Shown here: piece by piece, positions 16,358 through 24,462 of the stretch
Position numbering within the stretch: position 1 is the first letter of the stretch
Layout: each line of letters starts with the position of its first letter
Notes under the pieces: generated by a model
Told to the model about the DNA's origin: nothing
The model's input: the letters and a program-made list of their open reading frames with translations, nothing else
Databases searched by the model: none
Assembly (NCBI GenBank): GCA_902761755.1
Contig: CACWLP010000021.1
Coordinates: 1-38,695, forward strand
From: an uncultured Eubacteriales bacterium
Lineage (GTDB): Bacteria; Bacillota; Clostridia; Christensenellales; Aristaeellaceae
Direction of reading: 5' to 3'
Length of the DNA stretch: 38,695 nucleotides
Translations under genes and position numbers: made by a program

Positions 16358-17566
16358 TCAATAGAACCCCAGCTCCGTCAGGGCCATGACGTACCTGGTC
16401 TCGCCTCCGCCCGGGTAAAAGTCCTCAAAATACACGTCGATCTGCTGAACGCCGTCGTAGGTGCGGCTCATGGCGAAGTACTGATAATCCCGCACATACC
16501 TGTCCGGCACCTGGAGGTGCTCCTCGTACGTCCCGTAGGAGGTATGCACCCGCAGCGTCACATGGGCGGCCCTGGCATAATTGGCAAACTGATCGGAAGA
16601 AGCAATTTTGCCGTTGACGATCCGGAAGCCGCTGACGGAAGCGCCGTTGAAATACGCCGTGAACTCCGGCGTATCGTCCGTTCTGTCGCTCTGCCAGATG
16701 ACATAGGTCAATCCGGTGACCGTGTTGCCGTCAAACAGCTTGGACAGCGATTGCTCAATGGATTGATCGTAGGAATTCATCCCGCGCCTGTACTGGGTAT
16801 CCCAGGCGTAAGGCGCCGCGCCATACGAGGGGGAAACGGGCGCCGGCGTGACGGTCTGCGTCGCGGGCCTCGATGTAGGCGCCGCGTTCTTCCTGTACTC
16901 GAACACCACCGGATTTTCCGAAGCGGCGCCCGAGGAGTAAACGTACACCTGGCGCTGGGAGGCGTCCGCCAGGGTATATCCCCCGGGCGTGCTTCCTGCG
17001 TAGACGGTATTGTATCCGCTGTACAGCCGCTCCGTCCGCTGGGCCAGCAGGCGGCCGGTGCTCGCGTCCACCTGTTTTACCGTCACGTCGCACCAGATCC
17101 GGTCCACGCAGCTGCAGCGGTATGTGCCGGAAACGCGCCACTGGGGCAAGCTTTCCCAGCACACGAAATGGTCCAGCGTCCAGGACGCGGTCATCTCGTC
17201 GGCGGTGAAGGGCGTCACCCGGATCGTGTACGTTCCGGCCTGCGGAAGATTCAGCGTGTAATCCGATCCGTTGAAAGTTTTGTTCCAGTCTTCCCGGTAT
17301 TGGAAACCCGCGGGCGTCGTCACGTCAAGATGATACTTGCCCCATTCTTCTTCCTGTCCCAGGATGCCGTCAACCAGATGGGTATAGCTCAGCTCGGTGC
17401 ACAGCCCTTCCGTCTGGTAGAAGGAAATGCTGGCGTTCCCCTGTGAAATCACATAGAACGTGCAGACCGAACCGGCGTCGTCAAAAATCGTGCCGCCGTC
17501 GGCATATGCCGGCAGCACGGTCATCAGCAGCGCAGCCATCAGCAGAATCCCGAGTATTTTTTTCAT
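16358..17566 (-). CDS. Secreted protein with C-terminal NADase-type glycan-binding-like domain
   Basis: The 402-residue protein starts at ATG 17566 behind GGAGGGG and has a signal peptide (MKKILGILLMAALLMTVLPAYA). Residues about 25-150 form a beta-rich domain with several Trp and Tyr. Residues 150-235 resemble a MucBP-like repeat (VDASTGRLLAQRTERL, then GGYTL). A Pro/Thr linker leads to a domain with LFDGNTVTGLTYVIWQSD, FRIVNGKI and VYFEDFYPGG, the pattern of the discoidin-like NADase-type glycan-binding domain. It is probably an extracellular carbohydrate-binding or adhesin-like protein. No sortase motif is seen. Domain assignments are from pattern only. Confidence 0.7.
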   Translation of the reverse strand: MKKILGILLMAALLMTVLPAYADGGTIFDDAGSVCTFYVISQGNASISFYQTEGLCTELSYTHLVDGILGQEEEWGKYHLDVTTPAGFQYREDWNKTFNGSDYTLNLPQAGTYTIRVTPFTADEMTASWTLDHFVCWESLPQWRVSGTYRCSCVDRIWCDVTVKQVDASTGRLLAQRTERLYSGYNTVYAGSTPGGYTLADASQRQVYVYSSGAASENPVVFEYRKNAAPTSRPATQTVTPAPVSPSYGAAPYAWDTQYRRGMNSYDQSIEQSLSKLFDGNTVTGLTYVIWQSDRTDDTPEFTAYFNGASVSGFRIVNGKIASSDQFANYARAAHVTLRVHTSYGTYEEHLQVPDRYVRDYQYFAMSRTYDGVQQIDVYFEDFYPGGGETRYVMALTELGFY

Positions 17567-17695
17567 GAAAGCCCCTCCGTTCGCATGTGTTCTCCGATCT
17601 GTCCGGAAGCGCATCCGTTCCGCGCCCCGGCCTCGTTCGTCAACCATACAACGAAGGGGAATTGCCGATTCATCCCTGTTTTTCCAGATATTCCT

Positions 17696-18778
17696 TTATT
17701 CCATCCATCGGTCGATCCGGTCCGTCATCGGCGCCAGCTTCCGGAGCAGCGGCCCTTCCAGATACCGCCGCCGCAGCCAGTCGATCCCCGCGCAGGCCAG
17801 ATACAGCCCCGTGGGCAGCAGCACCGCCGCCAGGAGAAAGCTTTCCCCCTGGGCGTACTGCCATACCCGGCCCCAATCCCGCCAGAGGAAGGCCCGCAGC
17901 AGATTGTGATCGTGGATCAGATAGGCCCCGAAGCTGGCGGAGGAAAGGAACAGCAGCGTTTTTGTCGCCCGCACCCGCAGCCCCGCGAAAAACCGGAACA
18001 GCGCGACCGAGCAGATCAGCTGTGGGAGGGTGTTCTTGTCCGCGAAGAAATTCTGCCGGCTGCCCACCCGCTGGAACAGCTCCGTATGCCCATCGCCCCA
18101 CAGGGTGGACGCCGCGATGAAGGCGATCATCAGCAGGAACAGCCCGCCGTGCACCGGCAGCCAGGCATCCCCCCGGGAAGGGAATTTTTTGAAATATGCG
18201 CCCAGCACATAGAGGTAAAAGAACCAGGTGATCTGGTGGAAAAACTGGCTGGACGGATCCTGGAACGTGAAGGTCGGGATCAGACACAGATATACTGTGC
18301 CCGCCGCCAGCACCCACCGGTGGGCGTTCCGGCTCAGGGCTTTCACCCCCGGCTGCAGAAGCGGCAGCACCGCCGTGAGCCCCAGGTACATCACCACGAA
18401 CCAGTAGGGGCTGCGGCTGACCACCAGCGCGGCGTTTTTCAGCGTATCCCAGGTAATATCTTTGTTCAGGCCCGTGAGATACAGGATCAGGGTGATCCCC
18501 ACGGAATACAGCAGCGTTTCCAGCAGGATGGAAAGCAGCCTTTTCGCCCGGAAGGGCGCCAGGAAATACCCCGTGATCATCACGAAGCAGTTGACCCCCG
18601 TCATGCCCCCGGCAAACAGCACCCGGGCAATCACCCGGTTGACCGGATGGGCCGTTTGTATGGCGGCGGAATGATAGACCATGTGGTGCGCCATAATGAG
18701 CAGCATGCACACGATCCGCAGCAGCTCAAAATTGCCCTCCCGGCGGCGTGCGGAAGGCGCGGGCTCCGCAATGCTCAT
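17696..18778 (-). CDS. Acyltransferase family 3 membrane protein
   Basis: The 360-residue protein has about ten membrane helices. The N-terminal FELLRIVCMLLIMAHHMVYH holds the His pair that is conserved in the acyltransferase-3 family (OafA, WecH types), and NCFVMITGYFLA follows in helix 2. Such enzymes transfer acetyl or other acyl groups to sugars of the cell wall or exported polysaccharides. Its ATG overlaps the serS stop codon (ATGA), so it is read from the serS transcript and would also feel T-box control. No terminator hairpin is seen after it. Confidence 0.88.
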   Translation of the reverse strand: MSIAEPAPSARRREGNFELLRIVCMLLIMAHHMVYHSAAIQTAHPVNRVIARVLFAGGMTGVNCFVMITGYFLAPFRAKRLLSILLETLLYSVGITLILYLTGLNKDITWDTLKNAALVVSRSPYWFVVMYLGLTAVLPLLQPGVKALSRNAHRWVLAAGTVYLCLIPTFTFQDPSSQFFHQITWFFYLYVLGAYFKKFPSRGDAWLPVHGGLFLLMIAFIAASTLWGDGHTELFQRVGSRQNFFADKNTLPQLICSVALFRFFAGLRVRATKTLLFLSSASFGAYLIHDHNLLRAFLWRDWGRVWQYAQGESFLLAAVLLPTGLYLACAGIDWLRRRYLEGPLLRKLAPMTDRIDRWME

Positions 18779-20052
18779 CGGATTTCGTCGCAGCGCATGT
18801 AGGGGCGCAGCGGCTCGGGGATGCGGATGCTGCCGTCGGATTGCAGGTTATTCTCCAGGAAAGCAATCAGCATCCGGGGCGGGGCTACCACGGTGTTGTT
18901 CAGGGTGTGGGGCAGATATTTTTTGCCGTCGGCGCCCTTCACCCGGATGCCCAGGCGGCGGGCCTGGGCGTCGCCCAGGTTGGAGCAGCTGCCCACCTCA
19001 AAGTACTTCTGCTGCCGGGGGCTCCAGGCTTCCACGTCGCAGGATTTCACCTTCAGGTCCGCCAGGTCCCCGCTGCAGCATTCCAGGGTGCGCACCGGGA
19101 TATCCAGGCTGCGGAAAAAGTCCACCGTGTTCTGCCACAGCCGGTCATACCACATCATGCTGTCCTCCGGCTTGCACACCACGATCATTTCCTGCTTCTC
19201 GAACTGATGGATGCGGTATACGCCCCTTTCCTCGATGCCGTGGGCGCCCACCTCCTTGCGGAAGCAGGGGGAATAGCTGGTCAGGGTCTGGGGCAGCTCG
19301 TCCTCATTGAGGATCTGGTCGATAAACTTGCCGATCATGCTGTGCTCGCTGGTGCCGATCAGGTACAGGTCCTCGCCCTCGATCTTGTACATCATGTTTT
19401 CCATTTCGGAAAAGCTCATCACGCCGTTCACCACCGCGCCGCGGATCATGAAGGGCGGCACGTAATAGGTGAAGCCCCGGTCGATCATGAAATCCCGGGC
19501 GTAGGAGAGGATCGAAGAATGCAGCCGGGCGATATTGCCCTTCAGGTAATAGAAGCCGTTGCCGGAGGTGCGGCGGGCGGCGTCCAGGTCAATGCCGTTC
19601 AGGCGTTCCATAATGTCCACGTGGTACGGGATCTCCCATGCCGGCACCACGGGCTCGCCGAAGCGCTCGTTTTCCACGTTTTCGCTGTCGTCCCTGCCGA
19701 TGGGCACGCTATCGTCGATGATCTGGGGAATCACCATCATCCGCTTGCGGATCTCCTCGGCGTACTCGGCTTCCTTTACTTCCAGGGCCGCCAGCTCGTC
19801 CTGCATGTCCTTGACCTGCTGCTTCGCTTCTTCGGCTTCGTCCTTTTTGCCCTGGCCCATCAGCGCGCCGATCTGCTTGCTGATCTTATTGCGCTGGGAG
19901 CGCAGGTAATCCGCACGCTGAATGGCCTCACGGTTCTTTTTGTCCAGTTCCAGCACCTCGTCCACCAAAGGCAGCTTCTGATCCTGGAATTTCTTTCTGA
20001 TGTTTTCCCGCACGAACTCCGGGTTGGTCCTGATGAGGTTTAAGTCGATCAT
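18775..20052 (-). CDS. serS: Seryl-tRNA synthetase
   Basis: The 425-residue enzyme starts at ATG 20052 (MIDLNLIRTNPEFVRENI); the open frame extends upstream through the T-box leader but has no ribosome site there. Residues 25-110 form the tRNA-binding coiled-coil arm. Motif 2 is CFRKEVGAHG with GVYRIHQFEKQE. In motif 3 the usual LNGSGLAVGR reads LNNTVVAPPR, keeping the class II Arg; this variant is known in some Clostridia. It attaches serine to tRNA-Ser. A T-box riboswitch precedes it and an acyltransferase gene follows with overlap. Confidence 0.97.
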   Translation of the reverse strand: MIDLNLIRTNPEFVRENIRKKFQDQKLPLVDEVLELDKKNREAIQRADYLRSQRNKISKQIGALMGQGKKDEAEEAKQQVKDMQDELAALEVKEAEYAEEIRKRMMVIPQIIDDSVPIGRDDSENVENERFGEPVVPAWEIPYHVDIMERLNGIDLDAARRTSGNGFYYLKGNIARLHSSILSYARDFMIDRGFTYYVPPFMIRGAVVNGVMSFSEMENMMYKIEGEDLYLIGTSEHSMIGKFIDQILNEDELPQTLTSYSPCFRKEVGAHGIEERGVYRIHQFEKQEMIVVCKPEDSMMWYDRLWQNTVDFFRSLDIPVRTLECCSGDLADLKVKSCDVEAWSPRQQKYFEVGSCSNLGDAQARRLGIRVKGADGKKYLPHTLNNTVVAPPRMLIAFLENNLQSDGSIRIPEPLRPYMRCDEIR

Positions 20053-20076
20053 GGTCTCTCTCCCTTTCCTGAAAAT

Positions 20077-20300
20077 AAAAAATCTTCCTGTCCCATCAGT
20101 CCGGGACGGAAGGTATCCGCGTTGCCACCCAGCTTGCGCGGGATCGTCCGCGCCGCTTTCCTGCGCTGTATGGGGCGCGCCCCGGCGATTCATCGTCGCC
20201 CGCTCCCGGGCGGAAAACGGCCCTTTCCCTCTGCCTTGCACCAACCGGCATTTCTCTTCCCGGAAAGCGGCGCCGCATGTTCCCGTTCCTCGCGGTATGC
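20077..20300 (-). promoter_or_regulatory. T-box riboswitch of serS
   Basis: On the minus strand the leader holds the T-box core GGGTGGCAACGCG (20130-20118), a stem I stretch GAGAAATGCCGGTTGGTGCA (20256-20237) with the AG bulge and TGGTGCAA loop, and a terminator CTTCC-GTCCC / GGGAC-a-GGAAG followed by six T (20112-20077). Uncharged tRNA would bind the leader and block the terminator. A candidate serine specifier codon UCC is at 20214-20212, but its place in the specifier loop was not proven by folding. Confidence 0.9.
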
Positions 20301-20304
20301 TGGT

Positions 20305-20333
20305 ATCATAGCACCATTCGCCGCAAAATGCAA
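20305..20333 (-). promoter_or_regulatory. Promoter of serS
   Basis: On the minus strand TTGCAT (20333-20328), 17 bp, TATGAT (20310-20305) with extended TG, just upstream of the T-box leader. Confidence 0.82.
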
Positions 20334-20353
20334 GGGCAAAACGTTTTTTCCCC

Positions 20354-20382
20354 TTGCCGGATGCGCCGGGGCGGGGTATAAT
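20354..20382 (+). promoter_or_regulatory. Promoter of the rpiB-like gene
   Basis: TTGCCG (20354-20359), 17 bp, TATAAT (20377-20382), about 33 bases before the start codon. It is divergent from the serS promoter. Confidence 0.78.
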
Positions 20383-20414
20383 GAAACCATCCTATGGAAA
20401 CGGAGGAAAAAGCC

Positions 20415-20867
20415 ATGAAATTCGCCATTGCCTGCGACCCCGCCGGAGAGGTGCTCAAGCAGCCCGTCAAGGATATCCTCACCGAGCTGGGCATTGAATA
20501 TGAAGATTTCGGCATGAACGAGGGCGATCCCCGGGATTACCCCGTTTTCGCCGTCCGCGCCGCCAACGCCGTGGTCCGCGGCGAGTGCGACCGGGGCATC
20601 ATCCTGTGCGGTACCGGCGTGGGCATTTCCATTGCCGCCAACAAGGTCCGGGGCATCCGCTGCTGCTGCTGCTCGGACTGTTACAGCGCCAAAATGAGCC
20701 GCGCCCACAACGACGCCAACATGCTGGCTCTGGGCGGCCGGGTCATCGCGCCGGAATTGGCCAAAATGATCGTGGAAACCTGGGTGAAAGCCGGGTTCGA
20801 GGGCGGCCGCCATCAGCGCCGGGTAGACATGTTCGCGCTGATCGAAGACGGGAAGCCGCTGGAGTAA
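20415..20867 (+). CDS. RpiB/LacA/LacB family sugar-phosphate isomerase
   Basis: The 150-residue protein starts at ATG 20415 behind GGAGG. It has the family pattern: ACDPAGEVLK at the N terminus, GIILCGTGVGISIAANKVRG with the catalytic Cys (about 50-70), SRAHNDANMLALGGRV, and FEGGRHQRRV. RpiB interconverts ribose 5-phosphate and ribulose 5-phosphate; LacAB and allose-type enzymes use related sugars, so the substrate is not certain. Four consecutive Cys (IRCCCCSDCYSA) stand where most members have AALC-type residues. It shares a transcript with a ybaK-like gene; the hairpin in between has no T run. Confidence 0.88.
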   Translation: MKFAIACDPAGEVLKQPVKDILTELGIEYEDFGMNEGDPRDYPVFAVRAANAVVRGECDRGIILCGTGVGISIAANKVRGIRCCCCSDCYSAKMSRAHNDANMLALGGRVIAPELAKMIVETWVKAGFEGGRHQRRVDMFALIEDGKPLE

Positions 20868-20924
20868 AACGAAAGGCCCGCCCTTCCGCTTTCCCGGAAG
20901 GGAATCAGGGGCAGCGAGGCTATC

Positions 20925-21401
20925 ATGGGCAAGCAGGAAAAAACCAACGCCATCCGCACCCTGGAGCGGTTCAAGGTGCCCCACCGCATCCACGATTACA
21001 CCGCCTCCGGCGCAGTCAGCGGCGTGGACGTGGCTGCCGCCCTGGGCGAGGACCCGGCCCGCGCCTTCAAAACCCTGGTGACGGTGGGAAAAAGCAGGCA
21101 GCATTACGTGTTCATGATCCCCGTGGCCGAGGAGCTGGACCTGAAAAAGGCCGCCGCCGTCTGCGGGGAAAAGGCCGTGGAAATGATCAAAAGCAAGGAT
21201 CTGCTTCCCCTCACCGGCTACGTGCACGGCGGCTGCAGCCCCATCGGAATGAAAAAGCCCTTCCGCACCTTCATCCACCGCACCGCCGAAGGGTTTGACA
21301 CCGTCCTTTTCAGCGCCGGGCGCATCGGCCTCCAGGCGGAATGCAGCCTGGACGGGCTGCGCAAAGTGCTTCCCGTGGAAAGCGCCGATCTGACCGTGTG
21401 A
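20925..21401 (+). CDS. ybaK: Cys-tRNA(Pro) deacylase, YbaK/EbsC family
   Basis: The 158-residue protein matches the YbaK editing fold: TNAIRTLE at the start, HDYTASGAVSGVDVAAALGEDPARAFKTLV, the conserved substrate-pocket Lys region TVGKSRQHYVFMIP, and GCSPIGMKKPFRTFI near 105. The enzyme clears cysteine mis-attached to tRNA-Pro by prolyl-tRNA synthetase. Its length is standard. It lies 57 bases after the isomerase gene and before a clear terminator. Confidence 0.9.
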   Translation: MGKQEKTNAIRTLERFKVPHRIHDYTASGAVSGVDVAAALGEDPARAFKTLVTVGKSRQHYVFMIPVAEELDLKKAAAVCGEKAVEMIKSKDLLPLTGYVHGGCSPIGMKKPFRTFIHRTAEGFDTVLFSAGRIGLQAECSLDGLRKVLPVESADLTV

Positions 21402-21420
21402 TTTTTTCCGCTTTCCTTCG

Positions 21421-21441
21421 CCGCCCTCGGGCGGTTTTTTT
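21421..21441 (+). terminator. Terminator after ybaK
   Basis: CCGCCC-TC-GGGCGG directly followed by seven T. Confidence 0.92.
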
Positions 21442-21457
21442 GTTACAATCCGCCGCC

Positions 21458-21505
21458 TTGACAGGCCGCCGTGCCCGTGTTATAGTTTAGTTGACATCTG
21501 TCTAC
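21458..21505 (+). promoter_or_regulatory. Promoter with BlaI-type operator before a secreted protein gene
   Basis: TTGACA (21458-21463), 17 bp, TATAGT (21481-21486) with extended TG. Four bases on is the dyad GTTGACATCTGTCTAC (21490-21505), which covers the expected transcription start. Its right half is identical to the left half (GTAGACAG) of both operators before the blaI-like gene at 22374. Confidence 0.8.
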
Positions 21506-21530
21506 ATCTTCGCCCGAGGAGGCTGCTTCC

Positions 21531-22271
21531 ATGAAACGATATGCCGCGCTGTTCCTTTTGCTGCTGTTTACGTTTTCCGCAGCCCGGGCAGACCAATACT
21601 TTCCCAAGCGGGCGCCGGTGCCCGACGTATCGGCGATCAAAGCGCCGGAAAAAGCCCTCACGGAAGGATACGAAGCGGAAGACGCCGTTGCCTGGGCCGA
21701 CGCCTTCGTGCTGTCTCCCCTGGTGGGGTGGGATCTTGAGGACGCCCGGCTGTGGACGGAGCCGGATACGACCTGGCAGGGCTGGGAGCGGGTGCGCATC
21801 GTGCATTACAGCTTCCCCGGCGATCCGCGGCAGGATCCGGACGGCCATTTACTGGGCTGCATGAACCGGGACGGCTGCCTGGCCTTCCGCCTGGACGGCA
21901 CCCTGCGCAATTTCCAGCTGGACTGGAAAAACGATTCCTACGTCCGCCTCATCGACCTCGAAATCGACGAGGAGTCCCTCTCCATTGACGGAGAGGGGCT
22001 TCCCCGCGACGCGGATTATGTCGCCTGGGAACAGGCGCTGTTCGCCTTCATGCAGAAATGGGAGGAATTTGCCGAGCCTGCAGCCGTTCCCCACATGATC
22101 GGCCTGCAGCTGACCAACGTCAAATTTCTGCTGGATGAGGAACAGGATATCGAGATACTGATCCTGGATTATAAACTGGAAACGGACGATGGCTTTGATC
22201 ATGACCCCTATCTGGTCGTGCAGGCCGCGCCGGAGTTCCGCGTGCTGGAATACGGTGAAAGCGTGGGTTGA
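21531..22271 (+). CDS. Secreted protein of unknown function under BlaI-type control
   Basis: The 246-residue protein starts behind GAGGAGG and has a signal peptide (MKRYAALFLLLLFTFSAARA) without lipobox. The mature part is acidic and rich in Trp and Tyr, with no known catalytic motif. Its last 80 residues, from FAFMQKWEEFAEPA to PYLVVQAAPEFRVLEYGESVG, resemble the end of the BlaR1-like sensor encoded two genes later (FVYAFAEQAEPG to KTIVVQIQPEVRIVDYYDGVG). Since both genes also share an operator, I infer that this protein belongs to the same signalling pathway, perhaps as a ligand-binding partner or response product. Confidence 0.8.
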   Translation: MKRYAALFLLLLFTFSAARADQYFPKRAPVPDVSAIKAPEKALTEGYEAEDAVAWADAFVLSPLVGWDLEDARLWTEPDTTWQGWERVRIVHYSFPGDPRQDPDGHLLGCMNRDGCLAFRLDGTLRNFQLDWKNDSYVRLIDLEIDEESLSIDGEGLPRDADYVAWEQALFAFMQKWEEFAEPAAVPHMIGLQLTNVKFLLDEEQDIEILILDYKLETDDGFDHDPYLVVQAAPEFRVLEYGESVG

Positions 22272-22302
22272 TCCGCCGGCAGAGTTTTTACAATTTCAGG
22301 GG

Positions 22303-22351
22303 TTGACATTTTTGGTAGACAGCTGTATACTGATGGTAGACAGCTGTCACC
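22303..22351 (+). promoter_or_regulatory. Promoter with two BlaI-type operators
   Basis: TTGACA (22303-22308), 17 bp, TATACT (22326-22331). Operator 1, GTAGACAGCTGTATAC (22315-22330), covers the spacer and -10 box; operator 2, GTAGACAGCTGTCACC (22336-22351), covers the start of transcription. Their centres are 21 bp apart, two helix turns, as expected for two dimers side by side. Confidence 0.87.
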
Positions 22352-22373
22352 ACGATGGAAAGGAGTCCTTCTC

Positions 22374-22748
22374 ATGCCCGAACGTCAGTGCACCGAAGCG
22401 GAATGGAAGATCATGGAGCTTTTGTGGGACCGCGCGCCCCGGCCCATGAGCGAAATCACCAAAGAACTGGAGCCCGCCACCGGCTGGAGCCGCCATACCG
22501 TGATTACCCTGCTCAAGCGCATGCAGGAAAAGCACACGGTGGCGGTGGACGAAAGCGGGGACGTGAAAATGTATTCCCCCCTGATCACCCGGGAAGAGGC
22601 CAGCCAGATGCAGACGAAAAAGCTGCTGAACCGCGTCTTTTCCGGCAAGGCCTCGCTGCTGATCAACCATCTGGTGGACAGCGGCGAAATCACCCTGAAG
22701 GAAATGGACGAGCTGATGGAAATGCTGCACAAAAGCGAAAAAAGATAA
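22374..22748 (+). CDS. BlaI/MecI-family repressor
   Basis: The 124-residue protein starts behind AAAGGAG. The winged helix spans residues 5-75: CTEAEWKIMELLWDRAPRPM, then WSRHTVITLLKRMQEKH as recognition part and wing, VAVDESGDVKMYSPLITREE. The C-terminal helices (RVFSGKASLLINHLVDSGEI) form the dimerisation domain, which in BlaI and MecI contains the cleavage site used for induction. It most likely represses its own promoter and that of the secreted protein gene at 21531. The BlaR1-like gene follows after 12 bases. No beta-lactamase gene is present. Confidence 0.95.
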   Translation: MPERQCTEAEWKIMELLWDRAPRPMSEITKELEPATGWSRHTVITLLKRMQEKHTVAVDESGDVKMYSPLITREEASQMQTKKLLNRVFSGKASLLINHLVDSGEITLKEMDELMEMLHKSEKR

Positions 22749-22760
22749 CGGAGGTGTACC

Positions 22761-24401
22761 ATGCGTACCGCCACGGTCTATAATTTTCTCATCGAGGCCA
22801 ATATCATGGCCTCCCTCGCCATCCTGCTCATGATCCCCATCCGGAAATTCCTGCGCCCTCGCCTGGGCAGCCGGGCGCTGTGCTTCGCCTGGCTGCTGGT
22901 GGCCGTCCGGCTGCTGTGCCCCGTCGCCCTGCCCAATCCCTGGATCAGCGAGATCAAATCCCCCTACAACTTTGATCCCACGGCCATCCGCCCCATCGCC
23001 GGGCAGGTGAAGGTGCGCCTGGAGGACGCGGTGGACGACGTGTGGATGCGGGCCTACGACCCCCAGGGCGGCATGGAAAGCATCCGGAACGACCCCTGGC
23101 TGCGGGGCTTGCATGAAATACGCAGCGGCTTCCCGGACGGGCGCAGCGCCCATTTCTTCATGGGCATATACCTGGCCGGCGTAACCGGCGTGACAGGCTG
23201 GTTCGCCGTCGCCAATCTGCTGTACCGCAGGCGCCTCAAAAAGCGCCGGGTGGAGCCCCTGTCCGGGGAACTGCTGGAAACGTACCAGGCGCTGTGCGCC
23301 GAGAAGGGCGTCCGGCCCCTGCCGGTGTATTACGCCGATCCCCTGAACAGCGCGTGTCTGGCGGGCCTCATCCGGCCCTGGATCGCCCTGCCCCTGGCAG
23401 CGGACCGGGAGCAGGCGGAGCAGATGCTGCGCCATGAGATCTGCCACCAGAAGGCGCGGGACCCCTTCTGGACGCTGGTGAGCCTGGTGTGCTGCGCGGT
23501 GCACTGGTTCAATCCCCTGGTGTGGATCGCTGCAGCCATGGCCCGCACGGACCGGGAGCTGCGCTGCGACGGCAGCGTGACCCGGGGCATGGACGAAACG
23601 GGCCGGAAACGGTACGCCGAAACCCTGATCTGCGCCGTTTCCAGGCATCCCGCGCCGGGCATGCCCATGCTGGCCACCGGCATGAGCATGACGGGCCGGA
23701 AGATGAAAACCCGGGTGAAAAGCATCCTGCAAAGCGGGCGGCGGATCCCCGCCCTGGCCATCGCCTTCTGCCTCACCGCCGCCGTGCTGCTGGCAGGGGC
23801 CTTCGCCACGGCGGAGATGCCCTATCCCCGGAGCGCCATTCCCAATGTCGGGACGGCCGACGCCCTGACGGCGGCCCGCTCCGCCGCAAACGCCGTAAAA
23901 ACCGAAGCAGAGGCCATCGCCATCGCGAAGGAGGCCTGGAAGCTCCCGGCCCTGGGGGCGGACGCGGAAGGCGCGGAATGGCGCGCCGAAATCGACCCGG
24001 GGGACAGGACCGATCCGCCCGTCTACCGGGTCACCGCGGCGCTTCCGGACGGAAATGAGCTGATCTGCTCCGTCCGGGTGGACGGAAGCGGCGTATGCGT
24101 CTTTGAAAACGCCGCCGTCCTGGCCCTGCGGGACGGCATGGACGCGCCCCAGGCCCTGGTTAAGTACGATCCCTATCGCAGGGAATTGAAAGATTTCGTC
24201 TATGCCTTCGCCGAGCAGGCCGAGCCCGGCATCACCGCCCGCTTTACGGAATGGGTGGATTACGGCAACGAAACGGACGGCGCCAACACCTTCGCCCTGT
24301 TCGAAGCCTGGTATGAAGACCCCGGCCCGGACAGCAAGACGATCGTGGTCCAGATCCAGCCCGAGGTGCGCATCGTGGACTATTACGACGGCGTGGGCTG
24401 A
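22761..24401 (+). CDS. BlaR1-like M56 membrane metalloprotease sensor
   Basis: The 546-residue protein starts behind GGAGGTG. Helices lie near 12-28, 38-56, 133-153 and 235-258; the last membrane helix is 328-350. The zinc protease motif HEICH (225-229) and the ELRCD segment (266-270) match M56 proteases, which cleave the BlaI-type repressor. The extracellular part (353-546) lacks the SxxK, SxN and KTG motifs of the penicillin-binding sensor of BlaR1. Instead it has an acidic PepSY-like stretch (EAEAIAIAKEAWKLP to YRVTAALPDGNELICSVRVDG) and a tail like that of the secreted protein at 21531. I infer a sensor for a signal other than beta-lactams. Confidence 0.9.
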   Translation: MRTATVYNFLIEANIMASLAILLMIPIRKFLRPRLGSRALCFAWLLVAVRLLCPVALPNPWISEIKSPYNFDPTAIRPIAGQVKVRLEDAVDDVWMRAYDPQGGMESIRNDPWLRGLHEIRSGFPDGRSAHFFMGIYLAGVTGVTGWFAVANLLYRRRLKKRRVEPLSGELLETYQALCAEKGVRPLPVYYADPLNSACLAGLIRPWIALPLAADREQAEQMLRHEICHQKARDPFWTLVSLVCCAVHWFNPLVWIAAAMARTDRELRCDGSVTRGMDETGRKRYAETLICAVSRHPAPGMPMLATGMSMTGRKMKTRVKSILQSGRRIPALAIAFCLTAAVLLAGAFATAEMPYPRSAIPNVGTADALTAARSAANAVKTEAEAIAIAKEAWKLPALGADAEGAEWRAEIDPGDRTDPPVYRVTAALPDGNELICSVRVDGSGVCVFENAAVLALRDGMDAPQALVKYDPYRRELKDFVYAFAEQAEPGITARFTEWVDYGNETDGANTFALFEAWYEDPGPDSKTIVVQIQPEVRIVDYYDGVG

Positions 24402-24417
24402 AAGCCGCGCATGAAAA

Positions 24418-24456
24418 ATCCCGGCTGCTTCTTCGCAGCCGGGATCGTTTGTTTTT
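24418..24456. terminator. Terminator between convergent operons
   Basis: ATCCCGGCTGC and GCAGCCGGGAT pair perfectly around TTCTTC. On the minus side five T follow directly; on the plus side CGTTTGTTTTT follows. Confidence 0.92.
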
Positions 24457-24462
24457 CCGGGT

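Noticed and set aside
22761-24401. Beta-lactam resistance locus
   Set aside because: The regulator pair is BlaI/BlaR1-like, but the sensor has no penicillin-binding motifs and no beta-lactamase or PBP gene is adjacent.
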